From contig JBAVVD010000043.1 of the NCBI GenBank assembly GCA_049697115.1, positions 1 to 32,198 on the forward strand: a DNA stretch of 32,198 nt, written 5' to 3'. Below the pieces are notes generated by a model, which was not told the origin of the DNA, made no database searches, and saw only the letters and a list, made by a program, of their open reading frames with translations. A program made the position numbers and the translations under genes. Positions 1-8,588 of this stretch are shown piece after piece; within the stretch, counting starts at the first letter, position 1, and the number at the start of each line of letters is the position of its first letter. The stretch is from JBAVVD01 sp049697115 (GTDB lineage: Bacteria > Acidobacteriota > Aminicenantia > Aminicenantales > UBA4085).

Positions 1-141
1 GCCTCACGGCCCTTCGATCATTCCTTATCTTGCATTCTCCAGGAGCGGAGGTGAGGACGGACGGGGAGGAGCCGTGACAGGACCCTATTCCAAATCTGAG
101 TCATCACAGAAATAGAGAGGCTGCCGGTGACCTCTGATGAT

Positions 142-169
142 TTGACCTTCCCCCGCCCTATGATATAAG
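142..169 (+). promoter_or_regulatory. Sigma70-type promoter for the ammonia-lyase gene
   Basis: A -35 box TTGACC (142-147) and a -10 box TATAAG (164-169) are separated by 16 bp, and the lyase GTG start follows about 44 bp downstream of the -10. This is a match by eye to the sigma70 consensus; no operator is evident. The rest of bases 1-141 holds no convincing gene, only short GC-rich dyads such as TCACGGC (4-10) with GCCGTGA (71-77). Confidence 0.5.
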
Positions 170-212
170 CTAAAAAACCAAGATTGGACTATTTAATATA
201 AAGGAGGCACTT

Positions 213-1736
213 GTGGCTATCATACTTGATGGATCTCATTTGACAGTCGAGAAACTGACGCAAATCGCCAGACACAATGAAAAAGTGGAGCTTGCTCCAG
301 GGTCATTGGAAAAGATTAAACAATGCCGGTCTATGCTTGAAGAAAAAATCAAGGCGCGGGAAATCATGTATGGAATCAACACCGGAATCGGCGAGTTTTC
401 CGAGGTCGTACTTACCGACGCGCAGGTCAACGATTTTCAGAAATATCTCATCTACAACCATGCCGCGGGAATCGGCGATCCCGCGCCGGTCGAATATGTC
501 CGGGGAGCCATGGCCGGCCGGATCAATGTCCACGCCCACGGCCGGTCCGGCTGCCGGCCGGATATCACCATGACGCTCGTCGAAATGCTCAACAAAGGAG
601 TCACGCCCGTCGTCTGCTTGAAGGGCTCTGTCGGAGCCTGCGGAGATCTCGCCCCCATGTCCCAGATAGCCCTTTTATTGCTCGGCGAAGGCGAAGCCTA
701 TTATCTGGGCGAAAGGCTTCCCGGCCAAACAGCCATGAAACGGGCCGGAATCCCGATCCCCGGCTTTCAGGCACGGGACGGCCTGGCCGTCATCAACGGC
801 GCCAACCTTATCACGGCCGTAAGCGCCCTCCAGCTCTTCGATATCAACCGCTGGCTGAAGCAGGCGGAGATCGCCTGTGCCATGACCCTGGAAGCCCTGA
901 TCGCCAACCTCAAGCCTTATGACATCAGGCTCCATAAAGAGCGCGGTTTTCCAGGAGCCATTCGCTCCGCTCAGGCCATTATGAAATGCCTGGAAGGAAG
1001 CGACCTCGTCTCAGGAAAGATTAAAACCAAGGTCCAGGATGCCTATTCCATGCGTTCCTCACCCCAGGTCATCGGAGCGGCCCATGATGCCGTGGCCTGG
1101 GCCCGTCAACAGGTCGAAATTGAACTCAACGGAGTCGGCGACAATCCCATCTTCCTGCCCGAGTACAAACTGACGCTTACAGGCGCCAATTTCCAGGGGT
1201 CTCCGGTCTGCCTGCCCATGGACATGGTGGGAGCGGCCGTGACCATGATCTGTGTCCTCTCCGAGCGCAGACTCAACCGCCTGACCAATCCCGCCCTGAG
1301 TGTCGGGCTTCCGGCCTTCCTGACCAAAGGAGCCGGCATGTTCTCCGGAATGATGCTCAGCCAGTACACGGCCGACACATTGATCGTGGAGCAGCGGATT
1401 CTATCGGCTCCGGCCTCGACGATGTCCATCCCTGCGGCGGCGGACCAGGAGGATTTCGTCTCTATGGGTATGAACACCGCCATCAAGAACGCCCAGATTC
1501 TGGACAACGCCCACGGGATTCTGGGCATTGAGTTCATGGCCGGAGCCCAAGCGCTCGATTTTCGGGATTTTAAGTTCGGCCGGGGCGTGGAGACGGCCAG
1601 AAAAGTGATTCGTAAACATGTCCTTCATCTCGATGAAGACAGGCCGCTCTATCCCGACCACAACACCATGAAGGGATTGGTCAAATCCTGCGAAATCCTG
1701 GAAGAAGTGGAAAAGGCCGTCGGAAGCCTCGGGTGA
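213..1736 (+). CDS. hutH: Histidine ammonia-lyase family enzyme with Cys in the MIO triad
   Basis: A 507-residue cytosolic enzyme of the MIO-dependent aromatic amino acid lyase/aminomutase family, which removes ammonia from an L-amino acid (histidine to urocanate in HutH). Length and residue numbering match HutH closely: Tyr53 in YGINTG, His83 in NHAAG, Asn195 in INGAN, and QED near 412-414. The cofactor-forming triad, normally Ala-Ser-Gly, reads Ala142-Cys143-Gly144 (TGC at 639-641). The motif QEDFVSM has Phe where HutH usually has His, so substrate identity and lyase versus aminomutase activity remain open. The GTG start is chosen because AAGGAGG (201-207) lies 5 bp upstream. No hutU, hutI or hutG gene is nearby; the next gene is an SSS-family symporter on the same strand, which could supply the substrate. 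Confidence 0.88.
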   Translation: MAIILDGSHLTVEKLTQIARHNEKVELAPGSLEKIKQCRSMLEEKIKAREIMYGINTGIGEFSEVVLTDAQVNDFQKYLIYNHAAGIGDPAPVEYVRGAMAGRINVHAHGRSGCRPDITMTLVEMLNKGVTPVVCLKGSVGACGDLAPMSQIALLLLGEGEAYYLGERLPGQTAMKRAGIPIPGFQARDGLAVINGANLITAVSALQLFDINRWLKQAEIACAMTLEALIANLKPYDIRLHKERGFPGAIRSAQAIMKCLEGSDLVSGKIKTKVQDAYSMRSSPQVIGAAHDAVAWARQQVEIELNGVGDNPIFLPEYKLTLTGANFQGSPVCLPMDMVGAAVTMICVLSERRLNRLTNPALSVGLPAFLTKGAGMFSGMMLSQYTADTLIVEQRILSAPASTMSIPAAADQEDFVSMGMNTAIKNAQILDNAHGILGIEFMAGAQALDFRDFKFGRGVETARKVIRKHVLHLDEDRPLYPDHNTMKGLVKSCEILEEVEKAVGSLG

Positions 1737-1839
1737 CATCCACCCCGCTCCCATTTCTTTGGAACTCTTCCAGCCGGCATTTCTCTTTACGGATTTTTTT
1801 GAGATTTTACAGCCCGAATCTGATAGCATTAACAAAAAA

Positions 1840-1908
1840 GGATTCATTTCCATATCGTGTGGATCGTCATGAGGACGAATCCGCAAAAAGTCGTATGGAA
1901 AAGAATCC
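1840..1908 (+). other. Nested inverted repeat (two-tier hairpin) upstream of the symporter
   Basis: The outer arms GGATTCATTTCCATATCG (1840-1857) and CGTATGGAAAAGAATCC (1892-1908) pair over about 16 bp, with one mismatch and one bulge. Inside them GTGGATCGTC (1859-1868) pairs with GACGAATCCGC (1874-1884) around the loop ATGAG, with one bulged A. The structure ends 20 bp before the symporter ATG, which has no visible Shine-Dalgarno sequence. It could be a leader controlling translation, a processed small RNA, a terminator for the lyase gene or a small dispersed repeat; the sequence alone does not decide. Bases 1737-1839 hold nothing else recognisable. Confidence 0.6.
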
Positions 1909-1928
1909 CACAAAGTAATTTTTGAATA

Positions 1929-3548
1929 ATGACGGCACTGGATTGGGCTATCCTCGCCATTTACATCGTCGGCATCATCGGCATGAGCTGGGCCATCGGC
2001 CGCCGACAAAAATCCCAGAATGACTACTATCTCGGCGGCCGTGCCATGCCCGCCTGGCAGATCGCCCTTTCTATCATGGCCACCCAGGTCAGCGCCATCA
2101 GCCTCATCGGCGCGCCCGCCTTTATCGCCCTGAGAGCCAACGGGGGCCTGGTCTGGCTGCAGTATGAATTTGCCATTCCCCTGGCCATGATGCTCATCAT
2201 GCTCATTCTCGTCCCCATGTACCACCGCGCGCACGGCGTAACGATCTATGAATATCTGGAGCGGCGCTTCGGCGCCGCCACTCGGAGCACGATCAGCGCG
2301 GTTTTTCTCATCAGCCGCGGACTGGGCTCAGGAGTGGCCCTGTTGGCCACAGGAATAGTCACAGCCGTCTGCCTCAACTGGCCGCTCTGGGAAACGGTGC
2401 TCCTCATCGGAGTCGTCTCCATTGTCTACACCACCTTTGGCGGCATCAAGGCCGATATTTATTCGGACATCATCCAGCTCGTTATTCTCTGGACCGGCGC
2501 CTTCATTTCCCTCTTCATCCTCTGGAACAAGCTGGACGGCCGGGCGTTTTCTGTCCTCACACAGGACTCTTCGCGCTTCCGTGTCTTTAATTTTTCGGCT
2601 TCCGGCCTGGGCGACGGCCAGACTTTTGCCTTCTGGCCCATGCTGATCGGGGGATTCTTCCTCTATCTCTCCTATTACGGATGTGATCAGAGTCAGGCCC
2701 AGCGGCTGCTCACTACCAGGACTTTTCACCAGGCCCAGAAGGCCCTTTTCCTCAACGGCCTCCTGAGGTTTCCCCTGGTTCTCACCTACTGTGCGGTTGG
2801 CGTCTTGCTCCTTCCCTTTCTCCACACCCACCCGGAGTTTGCGGGGCAGTTGGACGGCCGGCCTCCGGATTTTCTGATTCCCTACTTTCTGATTCAATAC
2901 ATCCCGAAAGGACTGCTCGGCATCCTGATCGCAGGCATCTTTGCCGCCTCCATGTCCACTCTGGACAGCGCTCTGAATTCCCTCAGCGCCGCCACTTATC
3001 GGGACTTCCTGGTTAAAATACGCCCCGGACTGGATGCTCTGTCGAACAGGAAACAGGTCCGGCTTTCCCGCCTGCTCACAATCTTCTGGGGAATTATTTC
3101 CACCGCCTTTGCCTTGAAAATGATCGGGGGCTCTGAGACCGTGCTCGAGCTTGTAAACAAGATCGGGTCGGCATTCTATGGACCTGTTCTGGCCGTTTTC
3201 TGGCTGGGAATGTGGGTCCGCCGCGCGAGCGAGAAAGGAGCGATTACAGGGCTTGCCGCCGGTGTAGCGGTCAATATTTTTCTCTGGCAGTATTTCGGAG
3301 AGCGTGTTTCCTGGCTCTGGTGGAATGTCGTCGGGTTTGGAGTCAGCTTCGGATTCGGACTCGCCTCTTGCCTGATCTCTTCCGTCCGGCCCGGAGAAGC
3401 AACGCTCCCCTATCTTCTGACCAGAAAAGACCTCAGAACTTTCCTCGGCAGGAAGAAATATTACATCTGGCTTTTTCTTTTCTTCCTGGCCATTCTTCTC
3501 CTCAGCAAAGGAATCGAATTTTTCCTGCGGAACCGGGCGGGAATCTAA
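1929..3548 (+). CDS. Sodium:solute symporter (SSS family)
   Basis: A 539-residue inner-membrane carrier with about 13 hydrophobic segments, of the sodium/solute symporter family (the PutP/SGLT type). Family signs are the N-terminal DYYLGGRAMPAW stretch after the first helix, polar residues in the second helix, and a GGIKADIYSDIIQ motif near residue 175 that corresponds to the conserved GG-x-x-A-V-x-x-D-x-x-Q signature. Length is usual for the family. The ATG at 1929 gives the standard N-terminus, but no ribosome-binding site is evident before it; the upstream hairpin at 1840-1908 may matter for expression. The substrate cannot be read from sequence. Position behind the ammonia-lyase gene suggests an amino acid or related compound, but this is weak inference. 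Confidence 0.88.
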   Translation: MTALDWAILAIYIVGIIGMSWAIGRRQKSQNDYYLGGRAMPAWQIALSIMATQVSAISLIGAPAFIALRANGGLVWLQYEFAIPLAMMLIMLILVPMYHRAHGVTIYEYLERRFGAATRSTISAVFLISRGLGSGVALLATGIVTAVCLNWPLWETVLLIGVVSIVYTTFGGIKADIYSDIIQLVILWTGAFISLFILWNKLDGRAFSVLTQDSSRFRVFNFSASGLGDGQTFAFWPMLIGGFFLYLSYYGCDQSQAQRLLTTRTFHQAQKALFLNGLLRFPLVLTYCAVGVLLLPFLHTHPEFAGQLDGRPPDFLIPYFLIQYIPKGLLGILIAGIFAASMSTLDSALNSLSAATYRDFLVKIRPGLDALSNRKQVRLSRLLTIFWGIISTAFALKMIGGSETVLELVNKIGSAFYGPVLAVFWLGMWVRRASEKGAITGLAAGVAVNIFLWQYFGERVSWLWWNVVGFGVSFGFGLASCLISSVRPGEATLPYLLTRKDLRTFLGRKKYYIWLFLFFLAILLLSKGIEFFLRNRAGI

Positions 3549-3588
3549 TACGAACGCAATAAATGACGTGACAGAAAATATGCGGCGC
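3548..3588 (+). repeat. Copy 1 of a 41-bp dispersed repeat
   Basis: A 41-bp segment starting at the last base of the symporter stop codon. It matches 17548-17588 at 38 of 41 positions, in the same orientation and exactly 14,000 bp apart. The core AACGCAATAAATGACGTGAC is identical in both. After GCGC the two copies diverge: copy 1 runs into AGTAATGTCCCC, copy 2 into a large palindromic element. It lies in the 74-bp gap between the convergent symporter and antiporter genes. It may be the end of a small mobile or REP-like element; a coding remnant is less likely. Confidence 0.7.
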
Positions 3589-3622
3589 AGTAATGTCCCC
3601 GGACGGCCGCTCTTTGAAGAAT

Positions 3623-5356
3623 TTATCGGGATAAAAGAATCAGGCCGACCACAGCCAGGACAATAAAGCCGGCGAGGACGATCAGAACGAGAGTCTGTGT
3701 GGCCGGGCGGTATTTGTCGGGAGAATACGCTTGATCGGAGTCCGTCCCGGTAAGAAATCCCAGAGGGTTTTTTCCAAAATTCACGGCTCTCTGGAGGCCA
3801 AGGCCGAGAACTTTTTCCGTCCAGGCAAAGACGGAAAAGACCATATCCACAAAAATTTTTCGGGCCAGGCGGGCCGGCTTCCTGTAAAACCAGTCGAAGT
3901 CGATCAACAGAACGGATTTGGGCTTTAAGAACTTGCGGAGAATCCAGAAGGCGATAAAAGTAAACGAGAGAAGCTCCACGGCTTCGATCACATGGGCTGT
4001 GGCATAGGGCTCGTAATGCACAGGATAAGGAAGAATGTGATAGAGGACGGAGGGAAAAATTCCATATCCGACACAGAGAATAGAGACAACAGCCATTCCG
4101 ATGTGCATGTTTCCTGGCGGTGGATCGGGCGTCAGGGTTGGCTTTTTGGAAAACCAGGTGAAAAAGGGCAGCTTGAGGCCGACGCTGAGGAAAGTTCCGA
4201 CAGAAGCGAGTTCGAGTAGAAGCACGGCCAGGCCGTAATGGGCCTCACCGGCAGCGCTGATCACCATGGATTTGCTGATGAATCCGTTGAAAAGCGGGAC
4301 GCCGGAAATCGAAAAAGCCCCCACCATATAGAGAAGGAACGTCCTGGGCATGGCTCCGCCCAGGCCGCCCAGTTCCGTGAGCTTGTATCTGCCGGTGGCC
4401 TGCAGAATCGTGCCGGCGCCCATAAAGAGAAGCGCTTTGTAAAGAATATGGCTGAAAGCGTGGGCGGCAGAGCCGTTCATGGACATTTCTGTCCCGATTC
4501 CTACGCCGGCCACCATATACCCCACCTGGCTGATGATGTGGTAGGCCAGAATTCCCCTTATGTCATTAGAAAGAATGGCAAAAATCACTCCATAGAGGGT
4601 CATAATGACTCCCATGATGAGGAGCACTTTCCAGCCGGGGAATATTCTGAGAAGGGCATAGACAGCCGCTTTCGTCGTAAAGGCGCTGAGAAAAACGGCC
4701 CCTGTCACCGTCGCTCGGGGATAGGCGTCCGGAAGCCAGGCATTCAGGGGAGGGACGGCGGCATTGAGCCCCACACCGAGAAGGATCAGCCAGGAGGAAA
4801 GCGAGCCGTCCGGAATAAGGCGGCCGATCTCTATCTGGCCGGTCTGCGTCAAATGCATCAGGATTCCGGCAAAGAGCATCCCGCCGCCGAAGATATGGAC
4901 TAAAAGATAGCGAAAGCCTGCTTTGCGGGACTCCTCCGTGCGGTTCGCCCAGATCAGATAAAGGGACGCCACGGCCATTAGCTCCCAGAAGACAAGGAGG
5001 GTAAAGTAATCGCCGGCAAAGGACACGCCCAGAGCGCTTCCGGCGTACAGAAGGGCCGCCGACTGTTGAGCTGTCTCTTTAATATGGAAGGCATAGATGC
5101 CGCCGGCAAAAGCAATCAGGGCAAATATGATTCCGAAAACCCGGCTGAGGGCATCCACCTTGGTCAAAAGCAACGTGTAATTCAGAAACCTGACGGAAAG
5201 GACCGCGCCGTCAGGAAGCGTGCAGGCCGTGTACAGAGAACAAAATGCAAATAACAGAAAAGCCGTAGACCGCAGCTTTCTGGAAAGAAGTGGGAGAAGA
5301 GCGGCCCCGGCGACCATAAAAAGAGCCGGAGGAATCGCTCCTTCACCGAATATCAT
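3623..5356 (-). CDS. Mrp/MBH-type antiporter large subunit, NuoL/M/N-MrpD family (third copy)
   Basis: A 577-residue polytopic membrane protein of the proton-conducting NuoL/NuoM/NuoN/MrpD family, last gene of the antiporter operon. It keeps the Glu of helix 5 (Glu125 in FWELMAVASLY) and the Lys of helix 8 (Lys229 in FTTKAAVYALLR). At the central-helix Lys position it has Asn198 (GVGLNAAVPPLNAWLP), and the usual PLH is PLN205. A C-terminal extension of about 100 residues ends in one extra membrane segment (about 550-575). The start overlaps the preceding 75-aa gene by 14 bp, indicating co-translation. It is probably a structural or modified channel subunit of the complex; whether it moves ions is uncertain because of the missing Lys. 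Confidence 0.85.
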   Translation of the reverse strand: MIFGEGAIPPALFMVAGAALLPLLSRKLRSTAFLLFAFCSLYTACTLPDGAVLSVRFLNYTLLLTKVDALSRVFGIIFALIAFAGGIYAFHIKETAQQSAALLYAGSALGVSFAGDYFTLLVFWELMAVASLYLIWANRTEESRKAGFRYLLVHIFGGGMLFAGILMHLTQTGQIEIGRLIPDGSLSSWLILLGVGLNAAVPPLNAWLPDAYPRATVTGAVFLSAFTTKAAVYALLRIFPGWKVLLIMGVIMTLYGVIFAILSNDIRGILAYHIISQVGYMVAGVGIGTEMSMNGSAAHAFSHILYKALLFMGAGTILQATGRYKLTELGGLGGAMPRTFLLYMVGAFSISGVPLFNGFISKSMVISAAGEAHYGLAVLLLELASVGTFLSVGLKLPFFTWFSKKPTLTPDPPPGNMHIGMAVVSILCVGYGIFPSVLYHILPYPVHYEPYATAHVIEAVELLSFTFIAFWILRKFLKPKSVLLIDFDWFYRKPARLARKIFVDMVFSVFAWTEKVLGLGLQRAVNFGKNPLGFLTGTDSDQAYSPDKYRPATQTLVLIVLAGFIVLAVVGLILLSR

Positions 5357-5570
5357 AGTAGTCCTCTTTTTTCTGGATCAGGTATTTCCCAAGGGCTTTG
5401 GCCATGACGACCAGGAGAACGGCTCCCAGGAAGCCGAAGATGATAAAAAAGCCTGGAATGCGGTTCCACCAGGATTCATGGGCCGAATCCTGGGAAGCGA
5501 AAATCCCTGCGGCCGCCAAGAAAAACATTCCTGCGGATAAAGCCAATCGAAGAACCCGTTTCTTTAGCAT
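5343..5570 (-). CDS. Small two-helix membrane protein of the antiporter operon
   Basis: A 75-residue protein with two predicted membrane segments (about 6-26 and 38-60) and a charged C-terminus rich in Lys, Asp and Tyr. It overlaps the stop of the upstream large subunit by 4 bp (ATGA) and the start of the downstream one by 14 bp, so it is embedded in the operon and very likely real. No family is recognised; it does not look like MrpC or MrpF. The first hydrophobic stretch could also be read as a signal sequence. It may be an accessory or assembly subunit linking the adjacent pump-like subunits. Confidence 0.65.
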   Translation of the reverse strand: MLKKRVLRLALSAGMFFLAAAGIFASQDSAHESWWNRIPGFFIIFGFLGAVLLVVMAKALGKYLIQKKEDYYDIR

Positions 5571-7069
5571 CAGGGCATCCCTCCCAGAATGTTCTCTGAG
5601 ACTTTCACCGCGAGGCTGAAAAAGTGAACAAAGGAATCAGGGAAAATCCCAAGCCAGATGGATATCAGGGCCGTGACCATCAAGGGAAGAACCATGGCCG
5701 GAGAAGCTTCTTTTTTCTTCGGGAAGCTTTTGGAACTCTTGAAAAAAGCCTGGTAGATGATAGGGAAAAAATAGCCGATGTTCAGCAGGCCGCTGACAAT
5801 GAGGATGATCAGGGCGGCAGTCCGTCCGGCCTGCAGGCTCCCCAGGCCCAGATACCATTTGCTCACAAATCCATTGAGAGGCGGCACACCGGCCAGGCCT
5901 ATCGCTCCTGCCGTAAAGGCGGCCATCGTCCAGGGCATGGCTTTCCCGATTCCGTCCATTTCGCTGATATTCTCCTTATGGAGATTGACGTAGATCGCTC
6001 CGGCACAGAAAAACAGAGTAATCTTCATCGTGGCATGGAAGGCCAGGTGCATCAATCCCCCCACCACCGCAGAGGAAGATAACAGTCCGGCACCAAGCAC
6101 AATATAAGAAAGGTGGCCCACCGTGGAATACGCCAGCCGGCGCTTAAGATTGTCCTGCTTGAAGGCCATGAGTGACGCCAAAATGATGGTCGTTCCGGCG
6201 AAGGCCATGAGAATTCTGTTCAACCCGAAGCGAAGCATCAGGCTCGGTCCGAAAACAAACCCCACAATCCGGATAACGCCGAAAACACCTGATTTGACCA
6301 CCGCCACGGCATGGAGCAGCGCGCTGACCGGAGTCGGTGCGGCCATGGCCGTGGGCAGCCAGCTGTGGAGGGGCATGATGGAGGCTTTAACCCCGACTCC
6401 GCCCAAAAACAGAAGAAAGAGAAGAACGGCTGTCTTCGGCGAAAGGAGCGTGTCTCCGAACAGCCCCCCGGGACGGAAATCCAGCGTGCCGGCCAATTTA
6501 TATGTGACCGCCGTAGCCGCGATGAGCAGCACGCCGGCTGTCAGCGTGTAGGCCAGGTATTTTCTCCCGGCATGGATGGCCTCTTTGGTCTCCTTGTGGA
6601 TGATCAGGGGATAAGTGGCAATGGTCAGGGTTTCGTAGAAGACAATAAAAGTGAGAAGGTTCGCCGCAAAGGCGATACCGATAGTGGCCGAAAGGCACAC
6701 CGCGAAGCAGGCAAAATACCGCGTCTGCTTATGTTCGGCGAGTCCCCGCACATAGCCGATGGAATAGAAAGACGTGAGAATCCAGAGGCCCGAAGCGACA
6801 AGAGCAAAGAAAACGCCAAACGGATCCGCCCGCAGGGTTAAAGTGATCCCTGGGGATATTTCGAAAAGCACAGTCTCGGCGGCCCGGTTCAGAAGGGCTC
6901 CGGGAAGAAGGGAAAGAATAAAACTAAACTTGGCGAAGCCGGCCGCGATCGTCCAGAATTCCCTGAGGTTTCTGTGCCGTGAACTCAATAGAATGAAAGG
7001 AACCGCGGCCAGAGACACAAGGACAGCCAGGAGCGGGGTGATTGTGGAATAGGTCGTTAAAGCGTCCAT
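5570..7069 (-). CDS. Mrp/MBH-type antiporter large subunit, NuoL/M/N family (second copy)
   Basis: A 499-residue integral membrane subunit of the complex I/Mrp proton-translocating family. The key charged residues are in place: Glu146 (FYETLTIATYPL), Lys228 in the broken central helix (GVGVKASIMPLHSWLP), and His253 with Lys259 (LLHAVAVVKSGVFG). The HSWLPTAM-APTPVSALLHA stretch resembles the NuoL/MrpA N-terminal type more than MrpD. It starts 7 bp after the preceding large-subunit gene. In typical Mrp systems this domain is fused to the MrpA C-terminal part; here that part is encoded separately at 9693-9938 and 9385-9696. All expected functional residues are present, so it is likely an active ion channel subunit. 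Confidence 0.87.
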   Translation of the reverse strand: MDALTTYSTITPLLAVLVSLAAVPFILLSSRHRNLREFWTIAAGFAKFSFILSLLPGALLNRAAETVLFEISPGITLTLRADPFGVFFALVASGLWILTSFYSIGYVRGLAEHKQTRYFACFAVCLSATIGIAFAANLLTFIVFYETLTIATYPLIIHKETKEAIHAGRKYLAYTLTAGVLLIAATAVTYKLAGTLDFRPGGLFGDTLLSPKTAVLLFLLFLGGVGVKASIMPLHSWLPTAMAAPTPVSALLHAVAVVKSGVFGVIRIVGFVFGPSLMLRFGLNRILMAFAGTTIILASLMAFKQDNLKRRLAYSTVGHLSYIVLGAGLLSSSAVVGGLMHLAFHATMKITLFFCAGAIYVNLHKENISEMDGIGKAMPWTMAAFTAGAIGLAGVPPLNGFVSKWYLGLGSLQAGRTAALIILIVSGLLNIGYFFPIIYQAFFKSSKSFPKKKEASPAMVLPLMVTALISIWLGIFPDSFVHFFSLAVKVSENILGGMP

Positions 7070-7076
7070 TTGGAAA

Positions 7077-8588
7077 TTACATCCCGGCCGGAATTATTTT
7101 CACGATAATTCCTTTAACGATATAGGCATTCAGTATTCCTAGAAGGAGCAGCGCCGAAGCCAGAATGAGTGTGGGAATCAGCAACGGAGCACTCACTTCG
7201 GTTTTCTTGGATTCAGCGCTGAGGGCGTTCCCTTCCGGAACCCGAGAAACCGGTTTCATGTAAATCTTCTCAATGATCCGGAAAAAATAGACGGCATTGA
7301 GAAGGCTGCTGAGAAGGAGGACCGCCAGAAAAATCCAGTTGGATTTTTGAATGGCCCCCAGGGCCAGATACCATTTGCTGAAAAAACCGACCAGAGGCGG
7401 AATCCCGACCATGGACAGAGCCCCAACCGTAAAAGCGGCCGTCGTCCAGGGCATGGCTTTTCTCAGGGAATCATCGAACCTGGGAATTGTGGAGTGACCC
7501 AGCTTTGTCCTGAAATTGCCGGCCACCAAAAACAGGAGCGCCTTCATACAGCCGTGATTCATAACATGGAGGACGGCGCCGATCAATCCCAGGGGATTGG
7601 CCAGTCCGATGCCCATCCCGATATAGCCGACCTGGGCGACGGAGCTGTAGGCCAGCATCCTCTTCATCTCTTTCTGGGCGATCGCCATCACCGATCCGAA
7701 GATGATGCCTGCGGCCGACAGCCAGCCAAGGATCAAAGTCACGGGGAATTTCCGGGAGACATATCCCACACCGAAAATAAAAAAGAGAATCCGGATGAGC
7801 ACATAGGCGCCAACCTTTGTCCCGATGGGCGCCATCAGGGCCGAGGAGGAGGAAGGCGCATAGGTATAAGAGTCCGGAAGCCAGCCGTGGAGGGGGAAAA
7901 GCGCCATTTTGATGCCCATGCCGATGACCATCAGCGAAAGGCCGATGATCACCGCGGGCTCACGGGAGATAAAAGGAAGAATTTTGTTCATGTCGGCCAT
8001 GTTCAGTGTGCCGCTGACCGTAAAAAGAAAGCCCAGTCCCAGAAGATAGAAGCAGGCGCCGATGGTGCCCATGATGAGGTAGCGCAGGGCCGCCACAGGG
8101 GACTTCTTACTCCCCACGGCGATCAATCCATAGAGGGAAAGTGAGCTGATCTCCAGCCAGACATAGAGGTTGAAGAAATCTCCGGTGACGACGATGCCGT
8201 TGAATCCGCACATCATGAGAAGAGCCACGGCGTAATAAGGAATCTCTTTGGCCGGTGAAGAGAGCTCCCGCCGAACGACTCTTTGCGCATGGATCAGGAC
8301 CAGGAAGGCGATGCTGTTGATGACCAGTACGATAAAAGCGGAAAGATAATCCAGGACATACTCGATTCCTATCGGCGGGGGCCAGCCGCCCATGTGGTAA
8401 TGAACGGGTCCATGGTTCAGGACCTTGACGACATTCAGGGCAGAAAAACCGACGGCGCTCACCGCGGCCGCCATGGCCAGAATATAGGCCATCTGTCTTT
8501 TGAGCAGGGCCAGGACGGGAATGGAAATGGCTGCGCAGAGAAGGATCAATACAGGCAGGGCCGGTGAATTATTCCAGATTATCGTCAT
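7077..8588 (-). CDS. mrpD: Mrp/MBH-type antiporter large subunit MrpD/MbhH (first copy)
   Basis: A 503-residue polytopic membrane protein closest in motif to MrpD/MbhH. It has Glu146 in YVWLEISSLSLY, Lys227 in GMGIKMALFPLHGWLPDSY, Lys258 in GTKVGAYVLIR, and His345 with Lys349 in HVMNHGCMKALLF. These residues form the central proton/sodium pathway in complex I-like subunits. It directly follows the MrpC gene, overlapping it by 20 bp, which is the order C-D found in Mrp and MBH operons. Among the three large subunits this is the best MrpD candidate. Whether the complex moves H+ against Na+ cannot be told from sequence. Confidence 0.9.
   Translation of the reverse strand: MTIIWNNSPALPVLILLCAAISIPVLALLKRQMAYILAMAAAVSAVGFSALNVVKVLNHGPVHYHMGGWPPPIGIEYVLDYLSAFIVLVINSIAFLVLIHAQRVVRRELSSPAKEIPYYAVALLMMCGFNGIVVTGDFFNLYVWLEISSLSLYGLIAVGSKKSPVAALRYLIMGTIGACFYLLGLGFLFTVSGTLNMADMNKILPFISREPAVIIGLSLMVIGMGIKMALFPLHGWLPDSYTYAPSSSSALMAPIGTKVGAYVLIRILFFIFGVGYVSRKFPVTLILGWLSAAGIIFGSVMAIAQKEMKRMLAYSSVAQVGYIGMGIGLANPLGLIGAVLHVMNHGCMKALLFLVAGNFRTKLGHSTIPRFDDSLRKAMPWTTAAFTVGALSMVGIPPLVGFFSKWYLALGAIQKSNWIFLAVLLLSSLLNAVYFFRIIEKIYMKPVSRVPEGNALSAESKKTEVSAPLLIPTLILASALLLLGILNAYIVKGIIVKIIPAGM

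Noticed and set aside
1855..1884. Possible hammerhead ribozyme, since GAGGACGAA resembles its stem II and GAA segment
   Set aside because: The conserved CUGANGA core is absent, GAAA reads GAAU, and the flanking pairs fit a simple nested hairpin better.
2328..2897. Minus-strand frame of 189 codons opposite the symporter
   Set aside because: It is fully antisense to a membrane protein with clear motifs and has shadow-like charged composition.
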